Assembly (NCBI RefSeq): GCF_964204645.1
Contig: NC_134025.1
Location: forward strand, 27,124,001-27,188,000
DNA: 64,000 nt
Reading direction: 5' to 3'
DNA from: Tubulanus polymorphus
Taxonomy: Eukaryota; Nemertea; Palaeonemertea; Tubulaniformes; Tubulanidae
This document shows, in pieces, positions 1-13,502 of this stretch; position 1 is the stretch's first letter; the number at the start of each line of letters is the position of its first letter. The notes beneath the pieces were generated by a model. That model was not told where the DNA came from. It did not search any database and saw nothing but the letters and a program-made list of their open reading frames with translations. Made by a program: the position numbers and the translations under genes.

Positions 1-3000
1 GAAATGACCACATATGGGAGCAATTATTGTGGCATGATGCTTTTACATTTTTGAGTGAAAATGTTTCATAGAATTTGTTTTTTCAAACAGACGACCTGGC
101 TCATATTCCAAAAATTTTGTTGACGCTTTAGAATCGATCCATAAATTTAAGCGACGTTATGAATCGTTATCTACATTTTCATCATATTTTTGGTCTTTTA
201 AACTATTCATCAAACTCTTGATAGAATATTCACTTTTTATCATTGTGCATATTAGTTATTTCATGATTTACAACTTCATTTTGAATTCCATCTACACTCG
301 TAGTTACTACCACATTCATCGCAGCGCATTTCAATGATGGCGGAAAAAAAACGGTTTGAACCTAATAATGAAGCCATTAAATCCACCTGCGGATACTAAA
401 TAAGTAGGCTGATGGGAATTAGAAAATTTGTGAAGTGTCAAATTTATGTCTTCATAGTAAACACACCGTGACCAACACAGCGATAAAACCACATCTTTAA
501 TGAGTATTTTTGATAGCGTTAGGTTTAGAGCAATGATGATTACGTTCACATTGAAATTACAAACACGTTCCATATTTGTCTGAATGGACGACAACGACCG
601 CGACTAGTCACCGTTTTATCAAACAACACGAGAACACGCAAGAAATTATTGAAGAAAATGCTCTCGAAGGGCGTTCCGAAAAGTGTAAAGGTTAGGTTCG
701 CTTTTCCATGTTTCCGTAAAGAAAGACATTAATTCAGCAAAGACTGGTTTTACACTTCGTCATTTGATGCGTCATTAAGCTCATTGGCTCATTTATCTAC
801 GTTATTTGTTTCCGGCACACTATTCTCATTCTACATGACCCACCGTAAGCACGTATGATGATTTGCTGGCGACCGAAAAAACGCCGCCGTTGACAGGTTC
901 GTGAAATATACGATCACCGGTCATACTATCACAAACGTGTTCATCTAATCTTCACATAATTCATCGATTCCAATTTTGATCACGCAATCGTTGCAATTGT
1001 TGCGGATTCCTTTTTTTAAACATGTTTAATGTAGGACATTTTGTGTGAGAAAACATATTCTTTCGATGATGAATGGATGGTGGAAACTCCTGTCATCTGT
1101 TACCACGAATAAATACATAATAAAACAGTTGAAATTGTAGACAATTACTGACGTTGTTGTTTACAGATGTTCGTGTTGTTGGGAGCTTGTTAACACATCA
1201 CTGAAATGATTGTTGAGCATGAAGATGTAGAAGACACTGTTGGTGGTAGTATAACCTCAGAATTCCTCAGATGTGATTGAAGTGAAACATGATTTAATAC
1301 ATCTGCTATCAGAAAATCCATCGTTTCTCGAAACATGATTTGTGATTAATTTGAACAACGGCAGTGGTTGATTTCTCAAGGGTTCATCGTCTATAGTACC
1401 GATTAATTACTCGCTGCTTCATTGACTAGGCCAACATATCATCAGCAACACCACCAGCAGCAGCAGCAGTGCTGCATCTTTATCTACTATATGGAAAATC
1501 AAGTTATTTTTGTGAATGGGTGTTTTATGAAGGCTTGTGAATTTTTTTCACTGTACAGTTAAGCGCAGACACTATTGTTCGTGCGAATGCACTGGAGACT
1601 GAACTAGTCAAAGAGTCTGGTGAATCCATCATTACGATCTGATCGGATGAAGTCGCTCCTGATGAAGGGGCTCCAGTGCTTTCAGAAATACAAAACTTTA
1701 TCGCAATTACTATCTGTTGACGGCCAAAGCATTCATTTGTTAGCACAACTTCGTATTTTACAATACTTTTATCGACACTTGCACTTATTCCTGATGAGGT
1801 CATTCAGAGTCTTCCCGCCGTTTGTGAAATGTGATGAAATTCCCTGAGAGCGTGTGTGCATTTCGCTCATTAATTAAATGCAGATTTTGTCGCTATTCAT
1901 GAACGCGCACTTTCAATTTCGAGCTACTTTCGTGCAAGTTTTCATTAACTGATGATTTATTGAGTCTGGTGCCACCGACCCCTTATAAAACATATATAAA
2001 ACAACATGCTATAAAATAATGGCACGTAGTGTTTATCAATCTTGTGCAATTCAATTTGTTATTCATCACTTATGAGTTTAGGTTTTAGGTGCTGTATATT
2101 TCCTAATAAAAGTAATATTTCAGGCAGAAAACCGGGTTACTTAGTATATTACAAGCACATGGCCCATCAATCCCACCCTCATTGCCTTTCTCTATGACTC
2201 CAGTACGATGAACCAAGTTTTATTTTGAAATACCGTCCTGAATTGCTGCTCAATCTCTGTTTTAGACGTGCGTCAGATCCAGGCAATTAAAACACATTTT
2301 AATTGTTCCCTAACGATCAAAAGTAATCGAACCGTTTCAATGATGGGAAATGTGAATTTAAAGATGTTTAAATACAGATCAATACGGCTTTGATTACTCA
2401 ATGATAAATGCTATTTCGTACACTTCTGGAAGTACGTACAGCCTGATTTTGTCAATGACTTTATCTTACTATTATGCTGAACCTCATCTTGCGAGGCCCA
2501 ATTCTCAATTTCTTAAGGATAGTGAAATTTTATCAGCAACTGGTTTTATTTCTTCATCAAATTGACCGTGTCGACTTTGAGTTGCCAGAAATTGCCAAGT
2601 TTATCAAACCGACATTGAATTGTAGAAAAAATCTCTAGTTTTACCTCTCAGTTCGGCCCGGTGATAACCTCCACTTTCCTTCATCTGTTCCAACTTCTCC
2701 TAAAATTAGTTTGAACTTGTTTCAGTTCCCGACATGTGAAGTCGAGATGTAAGATTTCTTGCACACGTGAGTGTGGTTACATTGAAGGGGATCATTAAAT
2801 TCATTTGGGCGTTGAGGATGCGTGATTTCCCTCACTACTCGTCAGCGATGACATTCACTTTTAACAAAAGTAACTAATTAGTCAGTATCGCATATAGTCA
2901 GGGAAATCGTAGTGATAAATATCAAGAGGCAACACTGATTGGATAGATTACTATCAGCCCGAAGCAGTAGCTAGAAAACAAGATGGGAATAATGAAGTTT

Positions 3001-4510
3001 CCGCTGTGGATAATGCCTACAGTTAGGTGTTTAGGGTTTGCTTGTGAAGTGTACGCAGAAGAATGATAAAAAATGCTGTCATCAAATGACACGAAACATC
3101 TATTTTCACCATCAAAGATAAGCGGAATCTAATGTTTTCATTCTGCACTGCAAACTATGATATTTCGTTCTGGTATCTAGATCTCATTCAAAAATGAGAA
3201 ACGAATGCCTCCGACATCGCGGCTGCTACAAGATCTTCGGTTGTAATAACATCAGTGACTCTTACTTCATCATATATTTCACAGGTTTTTTTTTTATTTT
3301 TTCGTAATTGATCATGTAATGTTATGATTAATATAATGCTGGGTATGGTATTTCTCGAAAACTAGCGCTGGAACAGATGTTTTTTCTTGTATTGCTAGTG
3401 TCATGTTAGATTGAGTACTCTTATAACATGATCTTCCTGTTTGAGCTGTGAATATACGCGGCGTGGTGGAAATTTTCTACCCAACAAAAAACACCTGGCT
3501 AGTGTTCGGTATGAAATAAGCTAGTTATCTCGATCCCCGCTAAGCCAGTGGTTGAAACCTTTTTGTTCCGAATCAGTTTGAAGACATGCGCGTAGGGTTT
3601 CTTTCCATTCCCCAGTTACAAACCTCTACACAAACTCGGCTTAGAGGTTTCAATGTTATAAAGTATTCCGATAGTTTTGTATGAAAGTAACGGATATCAT
3701 TAATCAAGGCTGTTATCAAAGTAATAAAGCGTTCATTAACAATTAAACCTCAGCGATCAGTCATTTCAGTATGTTTTTTTATCACGCTCGTTTGACCATG
3801 ATTTTCTAAGCCTGTGGAATACTCCAGTTGTTACAATTACGCCCGTATTAGAAGATTGATGTTACAAGAACTAGGTGATTTCCGCTGTTCTGGCTATTTT
3901 CTTGCTAGTCATCGCTTCTATTGCATAATTCATCAGCAAAATACATAAATTGTCCTTTTCTACTGCAAAATAATGAAAATAGATTCCGATTCAGATGTTT
4001 CATTGTCATACATTATTCAACCGTATGGGACTATATTTTTTTCCGCGTTCAGATTCGAGGTCCAACTCGACGCATCAGTAGTCTCAACTATTGCGATATG
4101 TATCCCATTAAAAGATGAATAATTTACGTGATAATTCTCGGGAGAAATATTATATACAGATAATTATGTTGTCCTTTCCCCGGGCATCGTGAATAGACAC
4201 TCGTTAAATTTACTACACCTGCATCGATTCAACAAGCAATAATATGCTGAAAGGTGCTGTTAAACCCATCACAATTTATGACATCAATTATCAATTCAAC
4301 TAATCATTTTGTGTCATTTACACCTTTTAATACATACAGTTGTTGTATAACCGTCCTTATTTGTCTATTTTCAGGTAAGTCGAAAGTTCTGGAAGTATAT
4401 ATCTGTTACGTCCTGAAGGTTTTCTTCACAGCCCTTCTTTTGAGAAAGGATATTATATAGGTATTGTTTTTACTGATACAGGCTAAATATTTACAGTGGT
4501 CACACAAAGA

Positions 4511-4711
4511 TTTCAGTACATTACTAGGCATTTACATGGTTAGATTATTCATGGCTTATTCAGTACTGAAATACCGGGCTCGGAAAGTTATTCCGCACCA
4601 GAAAGCTGATTTAAGTACGGTACTGAGATGGCCGCATATTTTCTGTATCATGAATGCAGATTCGTTGCTTAGCAAGCTGCATATTGTAGTGCAACCAGAC
4701 ATGGGCCCATT
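4511..4711 (+). repeat. Diverged copy of a dispersed repeat (also at ~17.05-17.26 kb)
   Basis: The stretch aligns in order with 17059-17260: shared landmarks are gatttcagtac, ggcttattcagt, ccgtactgaaata/cagtactgaaata, attccgc-cca, agtacggtactgag or agtacagcactgag, tggccgc-tatttt, and gaacgcagattcg/gaatgcagattcg followed by gcttagc. This copy is more decayed. Confidence 0.65.
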
Positions 4712-4974
4712 TGGCACTCATGTGAACAGTTGTTTCGGGCCAAAAATGCAGCTGACATAATCTTAAAAAATCTGTTGTTTTGTTTGTCGCTTGTTTTTAA
4801 AGTACAAACCTGTCAGATACCTAATCAGTGATGCAGTGGATCGGCTTAGATATTTCAAGGACTACTGTAAATAGGTATATTTTGTACTCCCTGTTGACTC
4901 TATTATGACCTACGCAGATGATGAATTCAATCTAAATTGAATCGAAACATCTGCAGTTGTATTTGATTTAAACT

Positions 4975-4996
4975 CTTCTCTCCCTCTCTCTCTTCC
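4975..4996 (+). repeat. CT-rich simple repeat
   Basis: Short run of ctctctccctctctctct type sequence in non-coding DNA. Confidence 0.7.
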
Positions 4997-5458
4997 CCGA
5001 TAGCAGTAATTCACAACTCCGATGCTGCCGATGAAGTTAAACTGAATATCCTGTGTCAGCGATACCAGAGATCTGGTGAAATGAAATATCCTTAACAGAT
5101 AGAGATATCAAATCCAGTGCTACCCTTAACAGTTAGTGATCGGCATTTCATCATCTTAAAATCAACTTTTGACATTCAAAATATCGATGTACGTCATGTT
5201 ATCAGTAATTAGATTCAAAGTGACGTGTTTATTGAGTTTGATAAATTAGGTTTTGATCGGTGAAATGATGTTTACAAGAATCAATGCTGGCAGCGTTAAT
5301 CTAAACATCGCCGGATGGGTCTATTTCCAAACGTTGCCAATCACGATGATCAAATGACGTCGCGCTATGTTTTGCGAATATCTATCGGGTTGATAAGATG
5401 TGATATTTATTTCTCCTTGATTCAGAATAATACAAAAGATAATTCTGATACAAATCTC

Positions 5459-5520
5459 GGAGGGCACCACAGAGCAGCCTTTAATCTATGGAGGGCACCA
5501 CAGAGCAGCCTGTAATCTAT
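5459..5520 (+). repeat. Two-copy 31-bp tandem duplication
   Basis: Copies at 5459-5489 and 5490-5520 differ at one position (…gcctttaat versus …gcctgtaat). Each starts ggagggcaccacagagcagc. The near-identity suggests a recent duplication. Confidence 0.9.
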
Positions 5521-8500
5521 GAGACCCTGTGGGCCGTGTGGTTTCTGTATTGGTTTCTATACCCTGATCACATAAATCTATAATTGTCAGCGCATTGTCG
5601 CGAGTATGTTGAGGAGCTAGGAAAAAGAACTGAGTTATTTGGTGAGTGAAATGTGAGGGTTATTATCTGCGTAAGAGTAGATGTTGCGACTAATAGGGTC
5701 TATGAATAAGATCGAACGCTCGAGGTTCTGATGGAATCTTCACATTATCTGTTTTACATATTCATATATGTATAAAAGGATAAAGAGGATAAATCTTCCC
5801 CTGTTACTGAGTCTAAATTTCAGCAAGCGATGATAATTTGAATGTTTATGTTAATGATTCGATCTTGATTACATTCGCGTCACTTGAAAAAAGTGAAATT
5901 CAATTTGAATATCATCCAAATTTCCCTCGTCAGTTATAAGTGCTATACCTGAGTCTGGCTTTTCCATTATTAAATATTCAATACCTGGTGTCATTTTCAA
6001 TATTGGAATGAGAATTTTCCAATTTCAACGCGATACGCTTTCATCGACAGGCTCACAATACATATAGCACCTCAGCTTGTTCTGATGCACTTCGTTTTGT
6101 TGAATATGTTCATTCAATTGATTCATCTCTCAACCGTAAACTTAATAGTTCTGATCATCGACGTAACAATTTTTTTTGTAATTTGAATAATTTAGTACAT
6201 CTGTTTACATCACACAACAGCTAGTTTTCCAATCAAGTCAATGATGCTGATGATGTGTGTGTCAGCCTTCATACATTAAGGTGACAGGTTCGTGATAAAA
6301 ATGAAATTGGTCATAATAACGATGCCTGGATTGAAATGTTAAACTCTATATGAACCTGAGTGATTTTCCAGGAGCGAAAATTGATATCGATTACGATCAA
6401 AAACACAAATATGTTGATCGGTTGGGGCCTTTTTGCTTATTTTTAATGAACCGCTGCAGGGTTGCCACATTAGTTTAAAGGATGAATACAGTTACCCTTA
6501 CGAGCTTGTTTTGTTACTGAGATCTAATATAATGGAAACACATGACACTTTTGGTGACAGCTTGTGTTTTCCATGTCATGCTGCAAGTTATGCGGATTTT
6601 TGGATATTTAACCAATTTGATGAAAGCGCATACATTAAGTAGAACAGAACAGCCTTGTTCTAATGTTTTTCTAAACCATAAAAACGCAATCAAGCTAACA
6701 TTAACAAGAGCAACTTGATTTGATTATTGAAGTATGAAAAAGCGTCGATATCAGACTTAAAGAGGAGCAGCGGCCGGTGGTTAAGATTAGGCTCAGTGAT
6801 GATTGCGTTTTATAATGAGCTGCTGTAATTTTGGATACAGTGAAAATGAAAATACCTCAATATCTCGAGTGATGCTTGAAAACGTCGCGACCGAAATTCT
6901 AGATGCTGTCAAAATTAGGTTGATTGCAATAGGGGATCGAAAAAATCCACTTGAATCACGAAAGTTCGCGATTGAAGGCGAAATATGATGAAAATGAACT
7001 TGAAAAACTGGTAGAATCAGTCTTACCTTAGTATACCTCATTTATCTATCCGCGCACAAGTTTTTACAGGTTGTTTACTTTTAATCTACAGCTGGTTTTT
7101 ACGTCAAAACCTTCACGCGCTCGCGCGGATCAATTTATAATCAATCGATATATATGTATATATATATTCCATATACTATTTCTTTATTGCTTCGATGTCG
7201 TTAGAAGAAATCGCGGTTATAAAACTAATTCACATTATCGGAACGTAGTTGTTGTTGCCCGTGCACGCGCTGTGAGAACTACGATGTTGTAGAATGAGTG
7301 GCAGATTTTCGTTTTGTTGATGACGTAGCTCCTGTTGCACAGTCGCTACTAAAGCCGCTTCACTTGACACGTTAACTCACTGGAAATTGATCCGTTAGAT
7401 CGCTATGAAACTTCAAGTTGATTTATGACTGTCCGATACAATTAATACGCGAGTTTTTGAGTGACGGTGACACTGTGACTACGACAACGACAACGTTTGA
7501 ACTTGAAATGTAAGAAATAGAAACTGAAATGTCTATTTGGAAGGAAGACATGGTAGGATTCATCCTTTCCACAAAATCTACTATACAAATTTGTGCCCTA
7601 TCCATTTAGCTGCTATTATTACTCTTCTAAGCTTGTCTTTATTCATTTCATCTGTCATTTTATTTTCTGGATCACCGTCATAAGAGTGAAGACAGTGTCA
7701 TAAAATGACGTAGACTTTTCTATTCATAGTGTGTGGATGGGCCTGAAGCGGGGAAAGACTGAAAAGGGAAATCGTCGCTCGTCTGTTCAAGAATAGGGAG
7801 AGGAAATCATCCCTTGTCCTTTCAGGAATAAGCCTCTCTCTGACTTAATCTGAATTGTTAATCTGCGAATCCCTGCGGTTATGATTAAACATGTTTTTTC
7901 CTGAAATCGAATTTACATTGAAATGCCGGAAATGCATCGTTCCATAGAAAAACCGGAGGTATAATTTCGTTGTCGGTTTTCATTCCTGACAGAGGAAGCA
8001 CGTTTCATACGGTGTCTCTGGGAGTTGATTTGTTAATCGATAGCTACTGGCTGTGACTCCATAAGCTTTCACCTGTAAACAGTAAAATGATCAATGATCT
8101 ACGCGTAATTTTCAATTAACGATTTAGACTGGTAACCTCTACTGATAGGCAGTGATGCGTTTGAGATAATACTGCATTGCAGAGAGCATCAATAACACAA
8201 TTTTGTTTTCAGGCACTCGGATCCTCAACTTCATTCGCCAGAAAACACCTATATTCAATTATCTTACTCTCCTTATATACCCGATTACCTTTATCAGATC
8301 ATGGGAAGAGAGATTTACATTGAGAAATGGTTTCTCATCACAAGAAATCTACTTGCATCTCTTTGAAAGCGGCGACGTTCACCCAAATTACTGTTCATTT
8401 ATCATCAAACGATTTCAAATTGTAATGTGGCGAGGTCCACGTTCGAAGGCGTTATAATTCTATTCCGATTTGTTACTGATGTTGCACTATTCCCGACATC

Positions 8501-10334
8501 TCTCGTATAGATTGTCGCATTATTTTGAACGAGAAAAAAACTGTATAATCTCTTTCAGAGAACGCATGCTATTCTATCATCTCGGCTGAATTATGATTCC
8601 GTATAAATCACTAACAAGGATTTGCATGCATATTGTAGTTCTTCAATTCCCTGCAGAAACAATTTCAGCTGCATAATTCTTTTTGGATTGAATAGTGAAA
8701 TGTCCTACACTCGACCTTATTCGTGCCGTGTACAGACCCTGCTGGGGGTGATGATGGTTATTTACTGGCTGTAATTGTGATTGTAGGAAACAATTTGACG
8801 ATGTTCTCCTCGACACAATTTTTCTAGCGAAGTCAACGCCTAAGATGTTGCTGCTGACCGAGTCAACACTCATTAGTTTCAACATGTCGCGATCACCATT
8901 TTTACGAAGACAACTAAATTACCCGATAATGTAGCTTCACAAATTCATCGCTCTTGTCTGATAGCTGACTGCCTTCGTCATTAAAAGCTGCGATTTAAGT
9001 GCATATGTATATGCAAGTAACATAAAGATGATGGTCGTCTTGCGTGGTTCGTTCTCATTTGTGTCATACATCCGAGAGGGAAAGTATCGTTGTTTCAAAT
9101 ACTATATCGTGTGAACAGTTTGTGGGATGATTGATTGATCGCTTCTAATCTCGTTAGCCTTCATTTCCATCGATTTAACGTCACAGCTGCCATTTTCAGC
9201 ATTGTTCTATTCACCTTAGAAACAGTTTTCTTCAGTCGAGTTTCAATTGAACATTGCTATTCGGATTATGCTTATGTTTTGCGGATACTTGTTGACATCA
9301 TTGCTGTCGCATGATTGAGCGACAATCTGATAGCTGATATTAGCCGCGATCACACGGAGACGATTTGGCCCAGGTCAAATTGGTACGGATCATGCCTGAG
9401 TCGAATTCGGTTCATGTCTAATGACAGAGTGTATTCAGGTATAAACCATTCACTTGATACTAAAAGATGCCGTGACAAAGCAAGGGAGTCACTTGTGGAA
9501 CCAGTTACAATAATTTGACCCATGCTAAAATTTGGCTTGTGCCTGGTGCGTCATTTTTGGGGATACTCAATTTGGCCCATGTCAAACAAGCACCAAAAAT
9601 GCTTGTATGATCTTGGCTATTGACTTTCACATTTTCCGAAACTAAGTTCATCCCAGTCGTAAACAGCATACATCAGTATCCTGTCCTGTGGATTAAACAA
9701 TGTGGCGTTAGCAAATATCTCTTGGGTGCCATTTTCGTTGTTGATGGATGTCTCGACGATACCATTATGTTTTTGTCTCAGGGGTGACGTTGTTGATTGT
9801 TTATCATTATTCGCCACGACGGAATGACCGCACTAATCAGCCTGATTACTTCAATAATCTCTTTCTTAATCATGCAAATTTCCATTTGCTCGCGGTTATA
9901 CGGAAACAGCGTCTGAAATTACATGAGAAAATGTCTTTACTTCAGATCCAACTACCCGGTACTTGTCTTTTATCGCACCTAAAGCAGTGTTTTTAATATC
10001 CTTCATACTTCTTTACATACTGTCTTCATTCAAATGTCAAACGTTGAACTTCTGTTCACAATTAGCGGAGAACAGAAAGAAAAGATATGAAGAATGTCTT
10101 CAAAGGAATTTTGCCTCACGACTCAGGGCAAGACATGCTTCTTATCATCGTATGGATTAAAACTTTTTGTGATTTATACGAACTAATAACAACTGCTGAG
10201 GGGCTGATCAGTACAACTTATTTCTGACGTTAGTTCTTTCTCTAAATATGATATGTTTAGAAACGGATGCCATGATAGAAAATCGAGTTGTGATCTCTTC
10301 CACGTATGCCAGTCCATTAAGTAACTGTCCAATT

Positions 10335-10699
10335 TTAGTAGCCAGATTTCACGAAGCAAATGTCAACAGCCACCCCAAGGTTAACAGTATTATCAAGCTC
10401 CTGATTGAATAGCTTGTAATTCGCATCAACTTTAAGCCTTCTTGCACCGCAATAGCAGTTCAGTCGTCCCAGTTGAGTCATTGCTATTAGATTGTTTACA
10501 GCTGTATAGATGAACACCCCGCAGTTGTGTCACCAACAGTTGTGTGGTATACATAGAAAAATGAAGACACTTCCATCGCCAACTTTGGTCCAGTGTCATG
10601 AAGAACCGTACCATTGTACCGTTTTGTTAAGCAAATCTCTGGATGACGCGTGAATTTCTCCCAGAGACTGTTTTGTTCTTGCCCATCGATATGTGACAT
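10335..10699 (-). pseudogene. Coding-like disrupted segment, minus strand
   Basis: Three overlapping frames on the minus strand read as one protein-like text if frames are changed: one piece contains KRYNGTVLHDTGPKLAMEVS and FYVYHTTVGDTTAG, another continues with FIYTAVNNLIAMTQLGRLN. This is the pattern of a frameshifted, decaying coding sequence, but I cannot name the family and it may be chance. Confidence 0.2.
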
Positions 10700-10830
10700 A
10701 AAAATATCTTGTCTCTGATGAGTGAAATAACAAGATTATTTGTGCGTGAAATTCATCGGACGGTATTCGAGATGGTTAAGCTCTACGCAAAAGCTTTCAT
10801 AAGCAGGAGATCTAAATAGCCTTAGCGGAA

Positions 10831-10863
10831 ATAATCAATATCAGCTATAAGCTGATTGATTAT
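10831..10863. repeat. AT-rich imperfect palindrome
   Basis: ataatcaatatcagct is followed by agctgattgattat, which is its reverse complement apart from a 2-nt bulge. Function unknown. Confidence 0.55.
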
Positions 10864-13145
10864 TTTAGAAGCGAATGTGTGGTAGGACGCAGTGGTAGTC
10901 GCAGTGGTCAGTCGTGTTTTCAATTAGAACTAATACGACTGGATCCCGTGTTGAGCTCATTAGAACTAGGAAATTAGTTTGACGCTAATCATTGCTGATT
11001 TTGGTATCGCTTTGACATTGTAAACTACGACTGCTGATTATTGAACTTCGAAACTTCTTATGCTATTGAAAAAAGTTGTTACGTATTCTGTTGTTATCTG
11101 CAAAAACAATGAGCGCAAACGTGGAATACGTGACGGTTGTGGTGATGGTGTTGTTGTGTTTTGTAAACAATGAGAAATCCGAGAAAAAGGCTACGTTGTT
11201 TTGATCTATCTGTTGATGGCGTGTGCCGAGAATTTCTCTCATTATTGAACATCAAAAGACAATTATTAACGCAGTAACATGTAAGAAGCAGCGTATCTTG
11301 CATGCTATTTCTAGCTTCTGATTAACGTTATGATTGTCCAACTGCTCGACTTGATGATGAACTTCTAACTTTTCGAAGAAGACACTTGGCACTGTGATGA
11401 AAAAGTCATTAAGAAATAATTCTTGCTCCAGCTGGTGAAATCTCGTATAAAACCTGTTTATGGGTCTTTGATGTACGTCATCATCATCGTGACTTTTCTT
11501 AAAACCACATTGACGTAAGCCACTGCTGCCTTCAGTGTGCTGTTTATTTACCTATGAATTGATGGTAAAAGTTAATAGACACCTGTCATCGATATTCGCT
11601 CCATAATTTCGGCCATAATTTTTGCGGGCGAAAGGAAATTGTTTTCTTCCGTCTGAAAGATCTCTGAAACGCCAATCATGACTCTATTCAAATATGCTAC
11701 CGTATACTATCGTGACATGTATGAAGTATTTCGTTAATGCGTCGTTCGCGGTTGTAGAAACAGATCCATCAGGCGTACATTAACGTAACTTCAATCGTTA
11801 AAGCAACGTTAAAGTGGAAATTACTTCTTAAAAAAAGAAGAATAATCACCGAATAAAAGAAGTCATTAGGGTCTAATTCTTGGCTAATTTCAGTTTCAGG
11901 GGAACTTCTATATAATTGTTCATCATGATGATCTAAACGAGAAACTCCGAATAGAACCAAACTGAATGAAAAAAAATAACTACCGTATTCTTAAATTTCC
12001 ATGGTTTGAATAATTAGTATTTCAATAATTATGGAAATATCTGATGAGCCAGGACTATGTGAAATTTTGCTTGGCAATTTCTGAATATATATCGGATTAA
12101 AACCATTGGATTTGATTTGATAAATCAATATTACAATGCTGATTATTAATCAGCCATGACTATGGTTTAAAAATCATGTTGCATCAGCTGAATGGTCTGC
12201 TGGTCAGGACGTAATGTGCATGCGTTCCCTTTTACTTTGGATCAAAACCAGGGCCAGCTATGTATAAAAAGATATTGCTCTGAAGATTTCACAGTTTAAG
12301 ATTTATCTGATGTAATCCAGCTGTTAGCTCGAAAGATTTTTCAGCATTCATTAAAACTTGCTCAATAAGATGAAAATCAGAGTTGTGATTTGAAAGCGTT
12401 TCAAATCACATTGAAGATGTGTTGAAAATGTAATTTGATTTGATTTCTAAGAAGTTTTGTCAGCTGCCTGTGGTTATTATTTCAAGGCGCTATTTCTTCA
12501 AGGTTATTTCGGTGAAAAACATTCAAAGGCCGATTGGATTTTACCATCCTGTCTTGTGTTGTCACGGCTTAAGGGGGTTTACAAATTGACGATATGTTTC
12601 GTCGTAATATTCGTCATTCGGCATATTCATCCGTTGTCTCTAGAAAATATTCAATTCATATCGACAAGGAAAGAATTCTGTTGATATGAGACATGCCTCA
12701 GTTATTTGCGATGGCACTTTTTGTCTGGCCTCCATCGCTTGGGCTGTAGAGCGTAATTGATACTCGAGAAGATTTTTACACCCCATACTTAGTACTTTAT
12801 TTACAATGTTGTCTTTAGTTAGATTTATAGCTGCAATGAAACAGTCTCGTGAGCTCCTTGTTAATTCAATCTCCAATGGAAAATAAGCCTTAACTAAACT
12901 ACTACCCAGGAGGCAAATGATTTCAACAAATTACAGTGGCTTACCGTATGGAGGGTACTTGTACCGAAGCCTTGACGAAATGTAACTTTTTCGAGTGCTC
13001 TAGAGAGACTGTGCATTAGATACATGAGACTGTTCAGTAACTGCGATACTGATACCGAAGTCTTGATCATCTACCAGAAAAATAGCTGTTCGGATGATGC
13101 TGCATTGGCTACTGATTGTCCAGGGGGTTAGTCCCAGTTTAGAGT

Positions 13146-13180
13146 AATCATTCTGTCAGGATGATTACCCTAAATTCCCG
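13146..13180. repeat. Imperfect palindrome
   Basis: tttagagtaatcat pairs with atgattaccctaaa across a short loop (ctgtcagg). Isolated hairpin in non-coding DNA; function unknown. Confidence 0.55.
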
Positions 13181-13478
13181 GTGGTATGTTTTCTTTATTC
13201 AGTGTGCGTTAAGTATTGTCAGAATGAATGACGGTTATGGACTCCTTCCTCGTTCGAGACTAGGTATAAAAAAAACATTTTTGTGACTTAGTATTTTCTG
13301 AGTGTACGAGGCGTTCGCGGTTGACATTGAAAGCTCTCCATCATTTTTTCCAACGTTTAAGAACAGAATTAAACAAAAACAATAATCATAACGATATCGC
13401 GGTACTTATTCCTTCACAATACCTGATATCAAACCCTCTTTATGTATTTTTGCCGATATATGAAATGATGACATTCGT

Positions 13479-13502
13479 ATTATTATTATTATTATTATTA
13501 TT
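13479..13502 (+). repeat. (TAT)n microsatellite
   Basis: Eight consecutive tat/tta triplets. They create the poly-Leu run of a spurious open frame in this non-coding stretch. Confidence 0.9.

Noticed and set aside
8203-8457. 84-codon plus frame after a tttcag acceptor
   Set aside because: No donor, no recognisable domain, and no match to MED14.
12640-12876. Minus-strand 78-codon frame with fairly protein-like composition
   Set aside because: No splice sites or family match could be assigned; too weak to list as a gene.
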